Of a DNA stretch of 64,000 bases, positions 17,732-26,709 are shown piece by piece. The translations under genes were made by a program, and so were the position numbers. Below the pieces are notes generated by a model. It had not been told where the DNA came from, did not search any database, and worked only from the letters and a program-made list of their open reading frames with translations. Location of the stretch: the NCBI GenBank assembly GCA_001898145.1, contig MKSR01000047.1, positions 124,001 through 188,000 on the forward strand, written 5' to 3'. This stretch comes from Dyadobacter sp. 50-39 (GTDB taxonomy: Bacteria > Bacteroidota > Bacteroidia > Cytophagales > Spirosomataceae). Each line of letters opens with the position of its first letter. The first letter of the stretch is position 1.

Positions 17732-18754
17732 ATGGCAAATCAACTGATTCAGGATATACCGTTTTCGATTCTCGATCTTGCGCCGATTACAGAGGGCAAC
17801 GACGCGGGGGTTACTTTTAAAAATAGTCTGAGGCTTGCCCAGCGGGTTGAAGCGCTTGGTTTCAGGCGGTACTGGCTTGCCGAGCATCATAATATGGAGA
17901 GTGTTGCCAGTTCGGCAACGTCAGTGCTGATCGGCTACATTGCCGCAGGTACAAAATCCATCCGGGTCGGCAGCGGCGGAATTATGCTGCCCAATCATGC
18001 TCCGCTGGTAGTGGCAGAGCAGTTCGGTACGCTGGCATCACTTTATCCTGATCGCATCGACCTCGGCTTGGGACGTGCGCCTGGTACCGACCAGCTGACC
18101 GCGCGTGCGCTACGCCGCAACTACATGGAATCCGCTCAGGATTTCCCCACCGACGTCATGGCTCTGCAGACTTATTTCTCAGCAGAAAATAAAAATTCGA
18201 AGGTTCGGGCCATACCCGGCGAGGGATTGGATGTTCCGATCTGGATTCTAGGGTCCAGTACGGATAGTGCGCGGCTGGCGGCGCATCTGGGTCTTCCTTA
18301 TGCATTCGCGAGCCACTTCGCGCCGGCGCATTTCCTGGAGGCAATCGAGCTTTATCGCCGGAATTTCAGGCCGTCGGCATATCTTGCGCGGCCCTATGTA
18401 ATGGCCTGTGTGAATGTAATTGCCGCCGACACAAACCAAGATGCCGAGCGTCTTGCCACATCCTTCTTTCAATTGGCAACGGGAATCATTACCGGCAAAC
18501 GTCGGCCATTGCAGCCGCCCGTAGACCATATGGACGGGCTCTGGGGCGAGTATGAGGAGGCCGCAGTTAGACAAATGATGAGATACACATTTATCGGAGA
18601 CCGCAAGCGGGTAGGGCAGGAGCTGGCTGATTTCCAGCAACGCACGCAGCTTGACGAGTTGATGGTTACCAGCCATATCTATGATCCTCAGGCGAGGATA
18701 CATAGTTATGAGGTGCTCAAAAGTATTCAGGATGAGCGCATTGCTGTGCGTTGA
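17732..18754 (+). CDS. LLM class flavin-dependent oxidoreductase
   Basis: A 340-aa luciferase-like monooxygenase family protein (YhbW/MsnO8-like branch). Signs are [12 protein letters not shown] at the start, [26 protein letters not shown], then [43 protein letters not shown], all of which build the F420/FMN-binding barrel. It probably uses FMNH2 from a reductase. The substrate is unknown. It is a single gene with a clear terminator after it. Confidence 0.9.
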   Translation: MANQLIQDIPFSILDLAPITEGNDAGVTFKNSLRLAQRVEALGFRRYWLAEHHNMESVASSATSVLIGYIAAGTKSIRVGSGGIMLPNHAPLVVAEQFGTLASLYPDRIDLGLGRAPGTDQLTARALRRNYMESAQDFPTDVMALQTYFSAENKNSKVRAIPGEGLDVPIWILGSSTDSARLAAHLGLPYAFASHFAPAHFLEAIELYRRNFRPSAYLARPYVMACVNVIAADTNQDAERLATSFFQLATGIITGKRRPLQPPVDHMDGLWGEYEEAAVRQMMRYTFIGDRKRVGQELADFQQRTQLDELMVTSHIYDPQARIHSYEVLKSIQDERIAVR

Positions 18755-18769
18755 TGCACGGCAATGCGC

Positions 18770-18794
18770 CCGGGTTTGCGTTAAACCCGGTTTT
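18770..18794. terminator. Terminator between convergent genes
   Basis: CCGGGTTT and AAACCCGG form an 8-bp stem around GCGTT, followed by TTTT on the plus strand. It lies 15 bp past the LLM oxidoreductase stop and next to the end of the minus-strand stress protein gene. Confidence 0.75.
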
Positions 18795-18796
18795 AG

Positions 18797-19429
18797 CTAT
18801 GGCCTTTTCAGATTGCCATTATTCACGATCTCATTTAGAAGCGCGTCCCGCTCGGCGATCGTTTTGTTCAGCTCTAGGTCAGGTTGACCGGGGTCCGCTG
18901 ACGTAGAATATGCCTGCTGACGAAGACGAAATTCGTGAGCAAGTGGACGATCGATAATCCGGCTTCTCATGTAAGGGCCACGTGCGTCCACGGTGTCGGG
19001 CATCCCGGGGCGGCCGTCTGATCTGCTCGGAGGGTTGAGGATCGAATCTTCGTATTGGGCGCCAGGCTGCATAGTGTTTCTGGTGCCGGGTACGTCGATA
19101 GCGCCATATTCGTCAAGTATGTGTGCGGCGGCGATGGCCTCATCTGCGCTCAAGGCATGAACGGTCACGATAGTGCCCCGTTTACCGGCCTCTACAAACC
19201 GTTCTGTTTGCTGATGGTCGTCGCTGAACAATTCCCTAAAAAAATGGCCGATCTTTTCAAATAAGCCTTCCTCTGCGTCGTGCGATTCCTCGGAAGGGTC
19301 GTTACCCGACTTGTAGCTGGCAGTTTTGATATCCACATCTCCATCTCCGAAGCCATTGGCAAGGAGGTAATTCTGTGCATTCTGAGCATCACTTTCGATT
19401 TCGAAAATTCCTACGACTGTTTTTGACAT
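18797..19429 (-). CDS. General stress protein 17M-like (YflT domain) protein
   Basis: A 210-aa protein. The N-terminal 115 residues look like the heat-induced stress protein YflT/GSP17M domain: KTVVGIFEIESDAQNAQNYLLANGF, an acidic linker, GLFEKIGHFFRELF, then GTIVTVHALSADEAIAAAHILDEYGAIDV. The C-terminal part is low-complexity, rich in Pro, Arg and Asp, and probably disordered. The ATG at 19429 begins the conserved strand; an upstream extension to 19498 has no support. Function unknown; likely cytoplasmic. Confidence 0.75.
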   Translation of the reverse strand: MSKTVVGIFEIESDAQNAQNYLLANGFGDGDVDIKTASYKSGNDPSEESHDAEEGLFEKIGHFFRELFSDDHQQTERFVEAGKRGTIVTVHALSADEAIAAAHILDEYGAIDVPGTRNTMQPGAQYEDSILNPPSRSDGRPGMPDTVDARGPYMRSRIIDRPLAHEFRLRQQAYSTSADPGQPDLELNKTIAERDALLNEIVNNGNLKRP

Positions 19430-19861
19430 AATACAAAAGGTTTTACTTGTTCGCGCGTTCGTTGAAAGCTTGTTTACATCAAATTTTGTGCCGACCACAA
19501 AGTCATAGGATTGGCTGCTTTAATCAAATCATTATTTCCTTCAATTTATTTGGCAAAACCAAAGTTTAGACATTTATGCTAGTAGGTCTGGCATGATTTT
19601 AAATGAATGGATGATGTTTATTAAAGACATTCATCAACAAATATTTTATGGAAGCGTTCTCAAAATCAACCACCGAATATGTAAGTTCCAATCCGTTTGC
19701 ACCGAAGCAAGACCTTCGCCAGCAAACGTCGACAAAACCCGGAAAGCGTCCACGGATTCAGAAGCCGGTCTATTCGGTAAGGTTAGACTAGCTCACCTAA
19801 CTTACCTTTGTGGCTGGGGGGAAGCGGAAGCAGTTCCAGGCAGGTTTGGCTATTCGCAACA
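19430..19861. other. Intergenic region between two minus-strand genes
   Basis: This lies upstream of the stress protein and downstream of the histidine kinase. It is AT-rich at 19500-19640. Its only coding candidate is the 47-aa plus-strand ORF listed separately. TACCTTTG at 19804 fits the -7 consensus but points into the antisense of the kinase gene, with no product to drive. Confidence 0.4.
19648..19791 (+). CDS. Candidate small basic protein, 47 aa
   Basis: ATG at 19648 to TAG at 19789-19791. The product is Ser/Thr/Pro/Lys-rich, includes SNPFAPKQDLRQQTS and a basic KPGKRPRIQKP segment, and has no hydrophobic stretch. It looks more protein-like than the other frames here, but there is no visible promoter, homologue or neighbour to back it. 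Confidence 0.3.
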   Translation: MEAFSKSTTEYVSSNPFAPKQDLRQQTSTKPGKRPRIQKPVYSVRLD

Positions 19862-20935
19862 CTAATCCTTGAACGTAAGAATAAACCTTGCACCCTGGTT
19901 GGGTTTGCTTTCCAGCAGGATGCTGCCGCCCAGGTTGGTTATCTGATTATGAATCAGATAAAGCCCGACACCTTTGCTGTCCGGGTGGTTATGGAACGTT
20001 TGGTTTAAGCGGAACACTTTGTCATTGACTGCGTCGGTATCAAAACCGGTTCCTTTGTCGGAATAAACAAGTTGCGTTTTCTTTTCCAACTGTTTTGAGG
20101 TCAACGAAATTTCCGGAGCCTCGCCAGGAATAGCGTATTTGATTGAATTGGTGATCAGATTGAGAAATGTGCTTTCCAGGTAGTATTGGTTGTATTTTAC
20201 GGTTTTCTTCTCTGAAAAGTCAACATGGAACTTTGCTTTCGAGCTTTCTACCAACGAAGTGAGCGAGTTTCGGACTTTGTCAAAGGTCTGTTGCAGGTCC
20301 AGTTCCTCAACTTTGACCGTCAGCAAATCTTTATTGACCAGCGCGTCCACATAATGGTTCAAAGTGTCTTTTAGCCCTTCCGCCGCTGACTTTAAGATTT
20401 CAAGGAATTGAAGCGTTTCCTGATCCCAGATTTTAGAAGTGTCTATGAGCTGAAAAATCGATAGCAAATTATTTACCGGTGATCGCAGGTCGTGAGATGT
20501 GGTGTAGGTTAACTGCTTAAGGCTGTGGTTGATCTTTGTCAGGTTTCCGATCAGCTCATTGCGATCCTTCTCGATCAGTTTCAGATGCGTAATATTTTTC
20601 GCGATCGCGTAGATAAGTTCCTCATTGTAGCGAGGGATTGAAGTCCAGGAAAGCCACACGACCTCACCCGTTTTGGTGATGTACCGGTTCTCAAAATTCA
20701 ACAATGGGATATTGCTTTTCAGCTTATCGCGGTATTTTCCCGTCAGGTTTCGGTCATCGGGATGGATGAATGAATCGATGGGCCTGCTCTTTAATTCGTC
20801 ATCACTATAACCCAGCAGTCGTGGTACTGATGGGTTGACTTCCTTAAAAAAGCCATCGAAACCAGCTATGCAAAGCAAATCGGCTGATTCCAGAAAGAAC
20901 AATTCTTTATCAATGGTTGCTTTTTGTGTCGGCAT
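19862..20935 (-). CDS. PAS-domain sensor histidine kinase
   Basis: A 357-aa cytoplasmic kinase with no membrane segment. A PAS/PAC unit spans about residues 12-125 (DLLCIAGFDGFFKEVNPSVPRLLGYS, later IAKNITHLK). The dimerisation domain has His148 in TTSHDLRSPVNNLL. The ATPase domain has the N box NLITNSIKYA, G1 SDKGTGFD and G2 SKGVGLYLI. No receiver or regulator gene is adjacent, so the partner is unknown. An upstream in-frame ATG at 21007 would add 24 residues outside the PAS domain. Confidence 0.85.
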   Translation of the reverse strand: MPTQKATIDKELFFLESADLLCIAGFDGFFKEVNPSVPRLLGYSDDELKSRPIDSFIHPDDRNLTGKYRDKLKSNIPLLNFENRYITKTGEVVWLSWTSIPRYNEELIYAIAKNITHLKLIEKDRNELIGNLTKINHSLKQLTYTTSHDLRSPVNNLLSIFQLIDTSKIWDQETLQFLEILKSAAEGLKDTLNHYVDALVNKDLLTVKVEELDLQQTFDKVRNSLTSLVESSKAKFHVDFSEKKTVKYNQYYLESTFLNLITNSIKYAIPGEAPEISLTSKQLEKKTQLVYSDKGTGFDTDAVNDKVFRLNQTFHNHPDSKGVGLYLIHNQITNLGGSILLESKPNQGARFILTFKD

Positions 20936-21111
20936 CTTGGCAGAAGACGGTTTCGTAATGTGAGAGGGTAGGAAACAATCTCTGCCAAAATAGGCTTTTG
21001 TTAGCATATCCGCAATGGCTGGAATCGATCAGTCGCCTGACTGCCACCCTATGTGCAGATATTGCCAAAGTTAAGTTATTTTCGAGCGTCGTTTATTTAT
21101 GCTGCACGTAG

Positions 21112-21858
21112 ATGAAACCCAAATTTGTAAGCATTAGTGATCAAATTATTGAAAGGATCAAATCGGGCGAATTACAGCCGGGTGATAAGATCCCTTCCGA
21201 GAATGATTTGATCAAACATTACAAGGTAAGCAATACCACTGCCCGCAAAAGCCTGCTTGAAATTGAAAATCAGGGCTGGGCCCGGCGCATTAAAGGCAAA
21301 GGGACATTCGTTCTGAACAGGACCGTGGGGCATCACCTGATCAGAACCCTTGGCTCGATCAATGCTACCAGGCGGGGTTTTCACGAAAGCCTTATTGCCG
21401 AGGGGTTCGAGCCTCGTAACGTAGTGCTGGAGAAGACAGTGCTTGACGATGGTATTTCCTCGGAGATCGGCGGAAAGTATTTCATTATGGATGGTCCCGT
21501 CTTGAAAATTCACCAGTTGCGCTACGCAGACGAGGAGATCATCAAGGACGAGATCAAATACATATCCCTGGCGCTTTGTCCGAAAATTAACAGAATGCCT
21601 ACGGAGATATCTTATTTTAAGGTTTATGAGCGTGTTTATCACTTACGGATTGATGAAGTGAAGCAAACCCTAAGTACGGAAATCGTATATCCTGGTTCAG
21701 AATTGGACAACTTCGACTTGGTGTCTGCTACGCCGATGTTCATTCTGGACAGCGCCGTTGTCTGCACCAGTGGAGAGGTTGTGGAAATCGAAAGGTCGTT
21801 TTACCGTGGAGATAAATACAAATTTGCCATCAGTGCCAATCCTGATTACCAGGATTAA
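21112..21858 (+). CDS. GntR family transcriptional regulator (HutC/UTRA type)
   Basis: A 248-aa regulator. The winged helix is at residues 1-70 (IIERIKSGELQPGDKIPSENDLIKHYKVSNTTARKSLLEIE). The C-terminal UTRA effector domain shows KIHQLRYADEEIIKDEIKYIS and the final VVEIERSFYRGDKYKFAIS. HutC-type UTRA domains usually sense sugars or other small metabolites. The nearest catabolic locus begins 1.5 kb downstream (sugar operon at 23.4-29.6 kb), separated by an AT-rich islet, so it could be that operon's regulator. Confidence 0.85.
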   Translation: MKPKFVSISDQIIERIKSGELQPGDKIPSENDLIKHYKVSNTTARKSLLEIENQGWARRIKGKGTFVLNRTVGHHLIRTLGSINATRRGFHESLIAEGFEPRNVVLEKTVLDDGISSEIGGKYFIMDGPVLKIHQLRYADEEIIKDEIKYISLALCPKINRMPTEISYFKVYERVYHLRIDEVKQTLSTEIVYPGSELDNFDLVSATPMFILDSAVVCTSGEVVEIERSFYRGDKYKFAISANPDYQD

Positions 21859-21910
21859 GAGTATCTATCCGCTATTCCCATCTGCCGCAGCATTATAATT
21901 CCTTAATCTC

Positions 21911-22114
21911 GTGTCGTTAGAACAGAAACAGAACAATGACGCATTCTTTAGGATTGACGGTGCCTGGGCAGGGACTAGTAAACAGTCTTTTTGCAATCGA
22001 ACTGGCGTTAGTTATGACGAATTCAACTATTGGGTAAAAGGTTTCCTCACACCAAGACGAAAATCCCCACTCCCCGAAAAGAGATTAGCGTATAAGATCC
22101 TACAACTTCCGTGA
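21911..22114 (+). CDS. Orphan IS66 TnpA-like helix-turn-helix protein
   Basis: A 67-aa ORF with a GTG start. The pattern AWAGTSKQSFCNRTGVSYDEFNYWVKGF matches the HTH of IS66-family accessory proteins (short Trp/Ser-rich helix, SFC, then FxYW). No TnpB or TnpC follows; the next gene is a methyltransferase. It is either a leftover of an IS66 element or a domesticated copy. It borders an AT-rich islet. Confidence 0.5.
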   Translation: MSLEQKQNNDAFFRIDGAWAGTSKQSFCNRTGVSYDEFNYWVKGFLTPRRKSPLPEKRLAYKILQLP

Positions 22115-22215
22115 TTCTAATGTTTTATTTGTAGCGCATTTGGTGTAAGTTCGCGCAAAGATCACTGTGTTCACGACCTAATCTCGCCGTTCTTGTACAT
22201 CAAGCCCTTCTAAAT

Positions 22216-22947
22216 ATGAAAAACTTTATACGAGCTGTTCTCCAAAGACTATTGTCTTTTCCCAACTATTTATTTATTTTTTCCCTTTATTCGATCAGAA
22301 ATTTCGAATCCGGGAAATACGAGAGAGAGTTTCTGCATTTTATTAAAATTATCAAGAAAGAAGGTAAAGTGCTCGATATTGGAGCGAATATAGGTATAAC
22401 AGTTGCACCCCTGGCAAAACATGTAGTAGATGGTGAGGTGCACGCATTTGAGCCTATTTCTGAAAATTTCGCCGCATTGAAAAGAGTAATCCGATACCTG
22501 AAACTGCAAAATGTAAAGGCGTTTAATATCGCGCTGGGGAGTCAGGAAGGAACGCTCAAGATGATAATGCCATCTCACGGGAATTCAAGAATGCAAGGTC
22601 TGAGTAAAGCTTTTGAAGAAGGATCCGATGAGAAAGGAACAATATATCAAGTCCAGTTAAAGAGACTTGATGATTTATATCCAGATGAAATCGATATTAC
22701 TGCAATAAAAATTGATGTTGAAAATTACGAGTTAGAAGTACTAAAGGGAGCTAAGAACTTACTGGAAAGAAATAAGCCGACAATATACTGCGAGTTGTGG
22801 GATAATGAGGTTAGGTATTCCGTGTTTGATTTAGTAAGGTCAATAGGATATGAAATATACATTTTTGACAACAATTCGGATTCGCTTGTGCCTGTTATCG
22901 CGAATAGTAAAGTTTCGGGAAACAATTTCTTCTTCACTTATTCATAA
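22216..22947 (+). CDS. FkbM family methyltransferase
   Basis: A 243-aa SAM-dependent methyltransferase. Motif I is KVLDIGANIGITVAPLAKH, followed by VHAFEPISENFAALKR and the FkbM signature TAIKIDVENYELEVLKGAK and PTIYCELWDN. FkbM proteins usually O-methylate sugars or polyketides; glycan decoration is the common role in Bacteroidota. The gene is clearly more AT-rich than its surroundings (many AAA, ATA and TTA codons), is isolated from any glycan cluster, and lies between two transposase-like remnants, suggesting horizontal transfer. Confidence 0.85.
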   Translation: MKNFIRAVLQRLLSFPNYLFIFSLYSIRNFESGKYEREFLHFIKIIKKEGKVLDIGANIGITVAPLAKHVVDGEVHAFEPISENFAALKRVIRYLKLQNVKAFNIALGSQEGTLKMIMPSHGNSRMQGLSKAFEEGSDEKGTIYQVQLKRLDDLYPDEIDITAIKIDVENYELEVLKGAKNLLERNKPTIYCELWDNEVRYSVFDLVRSIGYEIYIFDNNSDSLVPVIANSKVSGNNFFFTYS

Positions 22948-23032
22948 TTTTTTGTGCTGCAGGTCTGGGCGCATTATAATACTCTACAAAGTTGAGGTCG
23001 TTGGTTAAGTTTAGCAACTTGACATTGAAACG

Positions 23033-23160
23033 ATGGGAAAATAAAACAAATCCGGAGAAAATTCAAGGCGATTGCGGCTGTTGAGGTCTTGAAAGAACAG
23101 GAGTCTTGAGCGAATTAGCGACTAGATTCGAAAAACATCCAAGGCTGTTATCGGCCTGGA
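23033..23160 (+). pseudogene. Decayed IS3-type transposase orfA fragment
   Basis: Reading from 23035 gives GKIKQIRRKFKAIAAVEVLKEQES and then TGA at 23107-23109. Shifting by one base at that point continues as LSELATRFEKHPRLLSAWK. Joined, this is the helix-turn-helix start of IS3-group OrfA proteins (RRKF-KA--A-EALKE---L-ELA-RFE-HP--I--WK). One lost T at TCTTGAG and another indel near the ATG at 23033 explain the breaks. No orfB or inverted repeats were recognised. The surrounding 22948-23384 holds no other gene. Confidence 0.6.
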
Positions 23161-23384
23161 AGCTGCGGGCATTGGCTAAGCACATTATTTTGGGTTACGT
23201 TACGGGAAATACCGGCAATTAGTAGATAAGGCAAGCATTTAATGAATGAGCTTCCTGATAAATCCAAATAACAGAATGCCTCAATATGAGCACGGATCGA
23301 AAAGTGATTGCCGGCAGCACCACTGATCTTGACCCGGCAAAATCTGTTAAATATGATCCTGTCGAACGCATATTGTCAGGCACC

Positions 23385-24089
23385 TCAGAAAAAGTAGGGA
23401 ATCAGCCTGTCGACGATCATGGTATGCCCTTTTGCATTAGGGTGGTTAATCGAGGCCATCACTTCTTTGAGTTTGCCGTCTTTTGCGACTTTCTGAAAAT
23501 CTGGGTACGGGTCTGCCAGGCCTGTGCCGAACTGCGAGGCCAGTTCCCGAATTTGTTGAGCATACGGCTCTAATGGGTTGGACGGATCAGAAATGTCTAT
23601 TCTCTGATCGGGCGAAGGAGTCACCAGGATCACCTTGATGTTTTTTGCCTGGGCTGCCTTAATCATTTTTTCAAGAGCCTCCCGCGTTTTCTCTAACGGC
23701 TGAAAACGGTCATTGAGGGCGTAGTCTATAAATACTACATCGGGTTGGTGGGGTAGCACATCGGTCTCAAAACGCCTTGCGCCGCTGATCGAACCCTCGC
23801 CGCCGATCGCCGTGACGATCACATTCACCACTGCATATGGATAGTGGGCCTTCAAGATTTTCAAAAACAAATTTGGGTAAGATTCCAGCGTATGCACTTC
23901 ATGATTGTCCCAATATCCGGCAGGCACCGAATGCCCATGGAATACCATATTGATGCGGCGGTTTTTGGGCCATTGCATACTTAGCTGCTTTTTTAGCTCA
24001 GATAAATAGGTTGTGTCAGCAAGCTGAGCGAGCGCGGTGCCCATGTTAAGAAATGTGGCAAAAGCAGTGGCGTAACTTAGTTTCAGCAT
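23385..24089 (-). CDS. SGNH/GDSL hydrolase, secreted
   Basis: A 234-aa protein with a signal peptide (about 1-21, ending GTALAQ). SGNH blocks: FHGHSVPAGYWDN in place of block I GDS, a Gly in IGGEGSISG, block III as IDYALNDRF with Asn, and block V Asp/His in SINHPNAKGH. The change of GDS to GHS still leaves the nucleophilic serine. It is probably an esterase removing acyl groups from glycans. It is the last gene of the minus-strand sugar locus, 52 bp after the large secreted protein. Confidence 0.8.
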   Translation of the reverse strand: MLKLSYATAFATFLNMGTALAQLADTTYLSELKKQLSMQWPKNRRINMVFHGHSVPAGYWDNHEVHTLESYPNLFLKILKAHYPYAVVNVIVTAIGGEGSISGARRFETDVLPHQPDVVFIDYALNDRFQPLEKTREALEKMIKAAQAKNIKVILVTPSPDQRIDISDPSNPLEPYAQQIRELASQFGTGLADPYPDFQKVAKDGKLKEVMASINHPNAKGHTMIVDRLIPYFF

Positions 24090-24141
24090 ATGATTTTTTT
24101 TGTCTGGTATTTTTAAAAGGTTGGGAGGGTAGGCGTGGCGT

Positions 24142-26664
24142 CTACCACGAGACCACCAGGCTTCCCGTTACATTTTCTACTACATAATGCTTGCCGAGTT
24201 TGGGATCGCCCGTTTTGAATGAGATCCTTCCTTCCCGCCAGGGGTAGCTAGCATTCAGATATGCATTGAATTGCTCGGGTCCAATCTCCTGATCGGGATA
24301 TATGCGAACCGTAGCGTTTTGCAAACCGCTGACGAAGTAGCGTTTAGTAATGCCTAATTCGCCCGAATGCATTTCTTTCAGCGAAACAATACCATGGTCC
24401 TGTTCCACAAACACCCTGGATTCACGGTTCCATGCGGTGGGAAGGCTATATACTGAGCTACCATTATCGAGTTTGGTGTCCAATCCGTTTAGTAATGGCG
24501 CTCCCTGAGGGAAGCGGAATCTAGTGCGGGCGGTTGTGTTTGGATTGTAACCCGAAAAAATAAATGCGTTTTTGCTTCGGGAGATACTCAGCACGGGATT
24601 TTTGATGGACGGATCCTGTTTTTCTATCGAGAGGTCAATACCGAATTCCTGCAAAGCATATCGAAGCAGTAGCGGGCCGGTGAAAAGCTCGGAAGGGTTA
24701 TCGGGGGTAAGCAGTTTGCCGCCGGTGAACTTGCTGGAATTCGTCCCGCGCAGGTAAACCAGCTTTCCGCCATTCCATTCGTTTAGTTGCCTTACCCATG
24801 CAGCATCGCGTTTTTGGGTACCCTGGCTCATCTGAGCGAGGATTTTGGTAAAAGGCTCCTTCGCGTTTTTGAGGCGGGTCGTAACACCGCCCCCGGAAAA
24901 CAATGCGCTGTGAACAATTTTACGCGGGGCAGCGATGGCCATCTGGTCGCCCTTATAGTCGGTAATGAGCTGGAATTCACCTTGAAGCGGTGCTATATTT
25001 TGCAGGTTAAGAAGCTCCATAAAAGCTTTGCCTGCATGCCCGGCAGGTCCGTAGATCATCAGCTTTCCACCATTTTTAACAAATGCGATCAATGCACTTT
25101 CAAGCGCTGAACCGGCCTGCGGAACCACAGTCAAAAGCACTGATTCGTTGAAACGGGCCGGATCCTGTGCTATGACTTTTTGGAACGATCCAGTTGAGAT
25201 GACTGTGTTTAGAGGCAGCCCATTGTTGATCGCCTGCCGGATGAGCCAATCGCCATAATAAATCTCTGGAAGGCGGTCCTGGAAGCGAAACGCCCAATCG
25301 TGATATTCATCGAATGGGTACACCCATACCAACGGGCCGGGCGCAGTCGGCGCATCGTAGCGGGCCTTCAGAATATGAGGAGTCACTTCGTCTGGCACCT
25401 GGGTAGGCATATTGCCAAAGGAGTCGTCGATGCTCAGAAAGCTGAGATGGGTAGGCAGTTTGACCTGGCCTTTTGCATTGATACGGGACACGGACATCGG
25501 TAGATAAATATCGTGCGGTTCACGGCCATACCTGTCCAGCCAGGGGCTATTGATCCACCAGGGGTCGTGGGTATAGTAGCGGAAAAGGTAGCGCTCGTCG
25601 GGCAGTTCAGCCATTCGGGACATGTATCCAACCATTTCCAGGCCAAAGTCACCATCCAGTGCAGCCCACGGCGAGTTGGGCGGCGGAAGAATATTTTTAT
25701 CCTTATAAATAGATTTCAGATCCACACCGTCACGGGCAAGGTCCGCGCCGGCGGAAAGGTTGGTGCCTCGTGTTTGCACCTGAATATCCGGACATTCGGC
25801 TCTGAAATATTTCCAGAAATCAGCGATTTTGGTGTGTGTGTCTGCCAGCTTTTGTTGGTCAAATCCTTTGCCGTCGAAGATCGCGCCGGTGGAAGACCAG
25901 CCTTCCACGCCGAAACCAAATCCGTTGCTAAGCCATATAAAATCAAAGCCCATATCAACAGTCAGCTGCCGCACCTGCCTGCCAAGAAATGTACCGAAAG
26001 GGGTGCCCTCAGGTATACCGTCAGGAAATCCTGCATAGCGCGCCGAATCAGCTTTCAGCACTGAGTAGCAGCTTACCATCGTGTTATGCCCCATAGCACT
26101 TCCGCCTAGGATCTCACGGTGGCGTTTGTATTTGAAATCGGATTTGGCAAACTCCGGCCCGGGATCGAAAGTCTCCCCGATCCGGATGGGCTTGCCTGTC
26201 ACTCTGCGTCCTTCCTCCTTTAAAGCCGTCACAATGAATTTAAGGTCGCCATAGGTGAATTCCGGCGGGTTTTCCTGGTAAAGGTAGGCCCGTTCATGAA
26301 TCGAGAGTTGTTTCGGGCCCGAATTTACCGGGTGCTGTGTATTGGGGTTCCCAATATACCGCGCCCATTCAAGGCGCTGCCCAGGCTCCCCACGATATTC
26401 AAGTATTTCCGAGCCGTCACTGGTCCACAGCATCACTGACACCGTATCGGCGTGTCGCAGCATGGAATGCCATTGCGTGAACATTTCACGGGCGGTTTCG
26501 CGGATGTACGCTTTGTCGTTTTTACGGAAGGGTTTCAGCGAAACTTCTAGTGTGATATTGTTAAACGGCAGGCCTTTTAGCGTGGAGGGTTGTGGCTGGG
26601 CCATAGCCAGCACGGGCGCCAGTGCCAGGACTGTCCAGGCTCGTAATTGGTTTATTAAGCGCAT
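24142..26664 (-). CDS. Large secreted protein, possible new glycoside hydrolase
   Basis: An 840-aa protein with a signal peptide (cleavage near AMAQ, residue 22). I do not recognise a named family. The first ~450 residues have the look of a TIM barrel (FNNITLEVSLKPF, GGSAMGHNTMVSC, FDFIWLSNGFGFGVEGWSSTG, FRYYTHDPWWINSPWLDRYG). A glutamine-amidotransferase-like segment follows (SALIAFVKNGGKLMIYGPAGHAGKAF, about 545-575), as in the trimerisation domain of GH42-type enzymes, then beta-rich ends. Position between an isomerase-family gene and an esterase supports glycan breakdown. Catalytic residues cannot be assigned. Confidence 0.6.
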   Translation of the reverse strand: MRLINQLRAWTVLALAPVLAMAQPQPSTLKGLPFNNITLEVSLKPFRKNDKAYIRETAREMFTQWHSMLRHADTVSVMLWTSDGSEILEYRGEPGQRLEWARYIGNPNTQHPVNSGPKQLSIHERAYLYQENPPEFTYGDLKFIVTALKEEGRRVTGKPIRIGETFDPGPEFAKSDFKYKRHREILGGSAMGHNTMVSCYSVLKADSARYAGFPDGIPEGTPFGTFLGRQVRQLTVDMGFDFIWLSNGFGFGVEGWSSTGAIFDGKGFDQQKLADTHTKIADFWKYFRAECPDIQVQTRGTNLSAGADLARDGVDLKSIYKDKNILPPPNSPWAALDGDFGLEMVGYMSRMAELPDERYLFRYYTHDPWWINSPWLDRYGREPHDIYLPMSVSRINAKGQVKLPTHLSFLSIDDSFGNMPTQVPDEVTPHILKARYDAPTAPGPLVWVYPFDEYHDWAFRFQDRLPEIYYGDWLIRQAINNGLPLNTVISTGSFQKVIAQDPARFNESVLLTVVPQAGSALESALIAFVKNGGKLMIYGPAGHAGKAFMELLNLQNIAPLQGEFQLITDYKGDQMAIAAPRKIVHSALFSGGGVTTRLKNAKEPFTKILAQMSQGTQKRDAAWVRQLNEWNGGKLVYLRGTNSSKFTGGKLLTPDNPSELFTGPLLLRYALQEFGIDLSIEKQDPSIKNPVLSISRSKNAFIFSGYNPNTTARTRFRFPQGAPLLNGLDTKLDNGSSVYSLPTAWNRESRVFVEQDHGIVSLKEMHSGELGITKRYFVSGLQNATVRIYPDQEIGPEQFNAYLNASYPWREGRISFKTGDPKLGKHYVVENVTGSLVVSW

Positions 26665-26709
26665 TGTTTCAATGTTTGATGCTGTTTTTCTCAGGTCGGG
26701 CTGTATGCC

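Noticed and set aside
19804-19811. TACCTTTG promoter-like box on the plus strand
   Set aside because: Nothing credible lies downstream on that strand; chance matches of an 8-mer with two free positions are expected.
19593-19865. 90-aa plus-strand ORF
   Set aside because: Cys/Arg-rich, no motif, and the 47-aa ORF in another frame looks more protein-like.
23286-23573. 95-aa plus-strand ORF overlapping the esterase gene
   Set aside because: More than half is antisense to the SGNH hydrolase; only about 33 residues are free and match nothing known to me.
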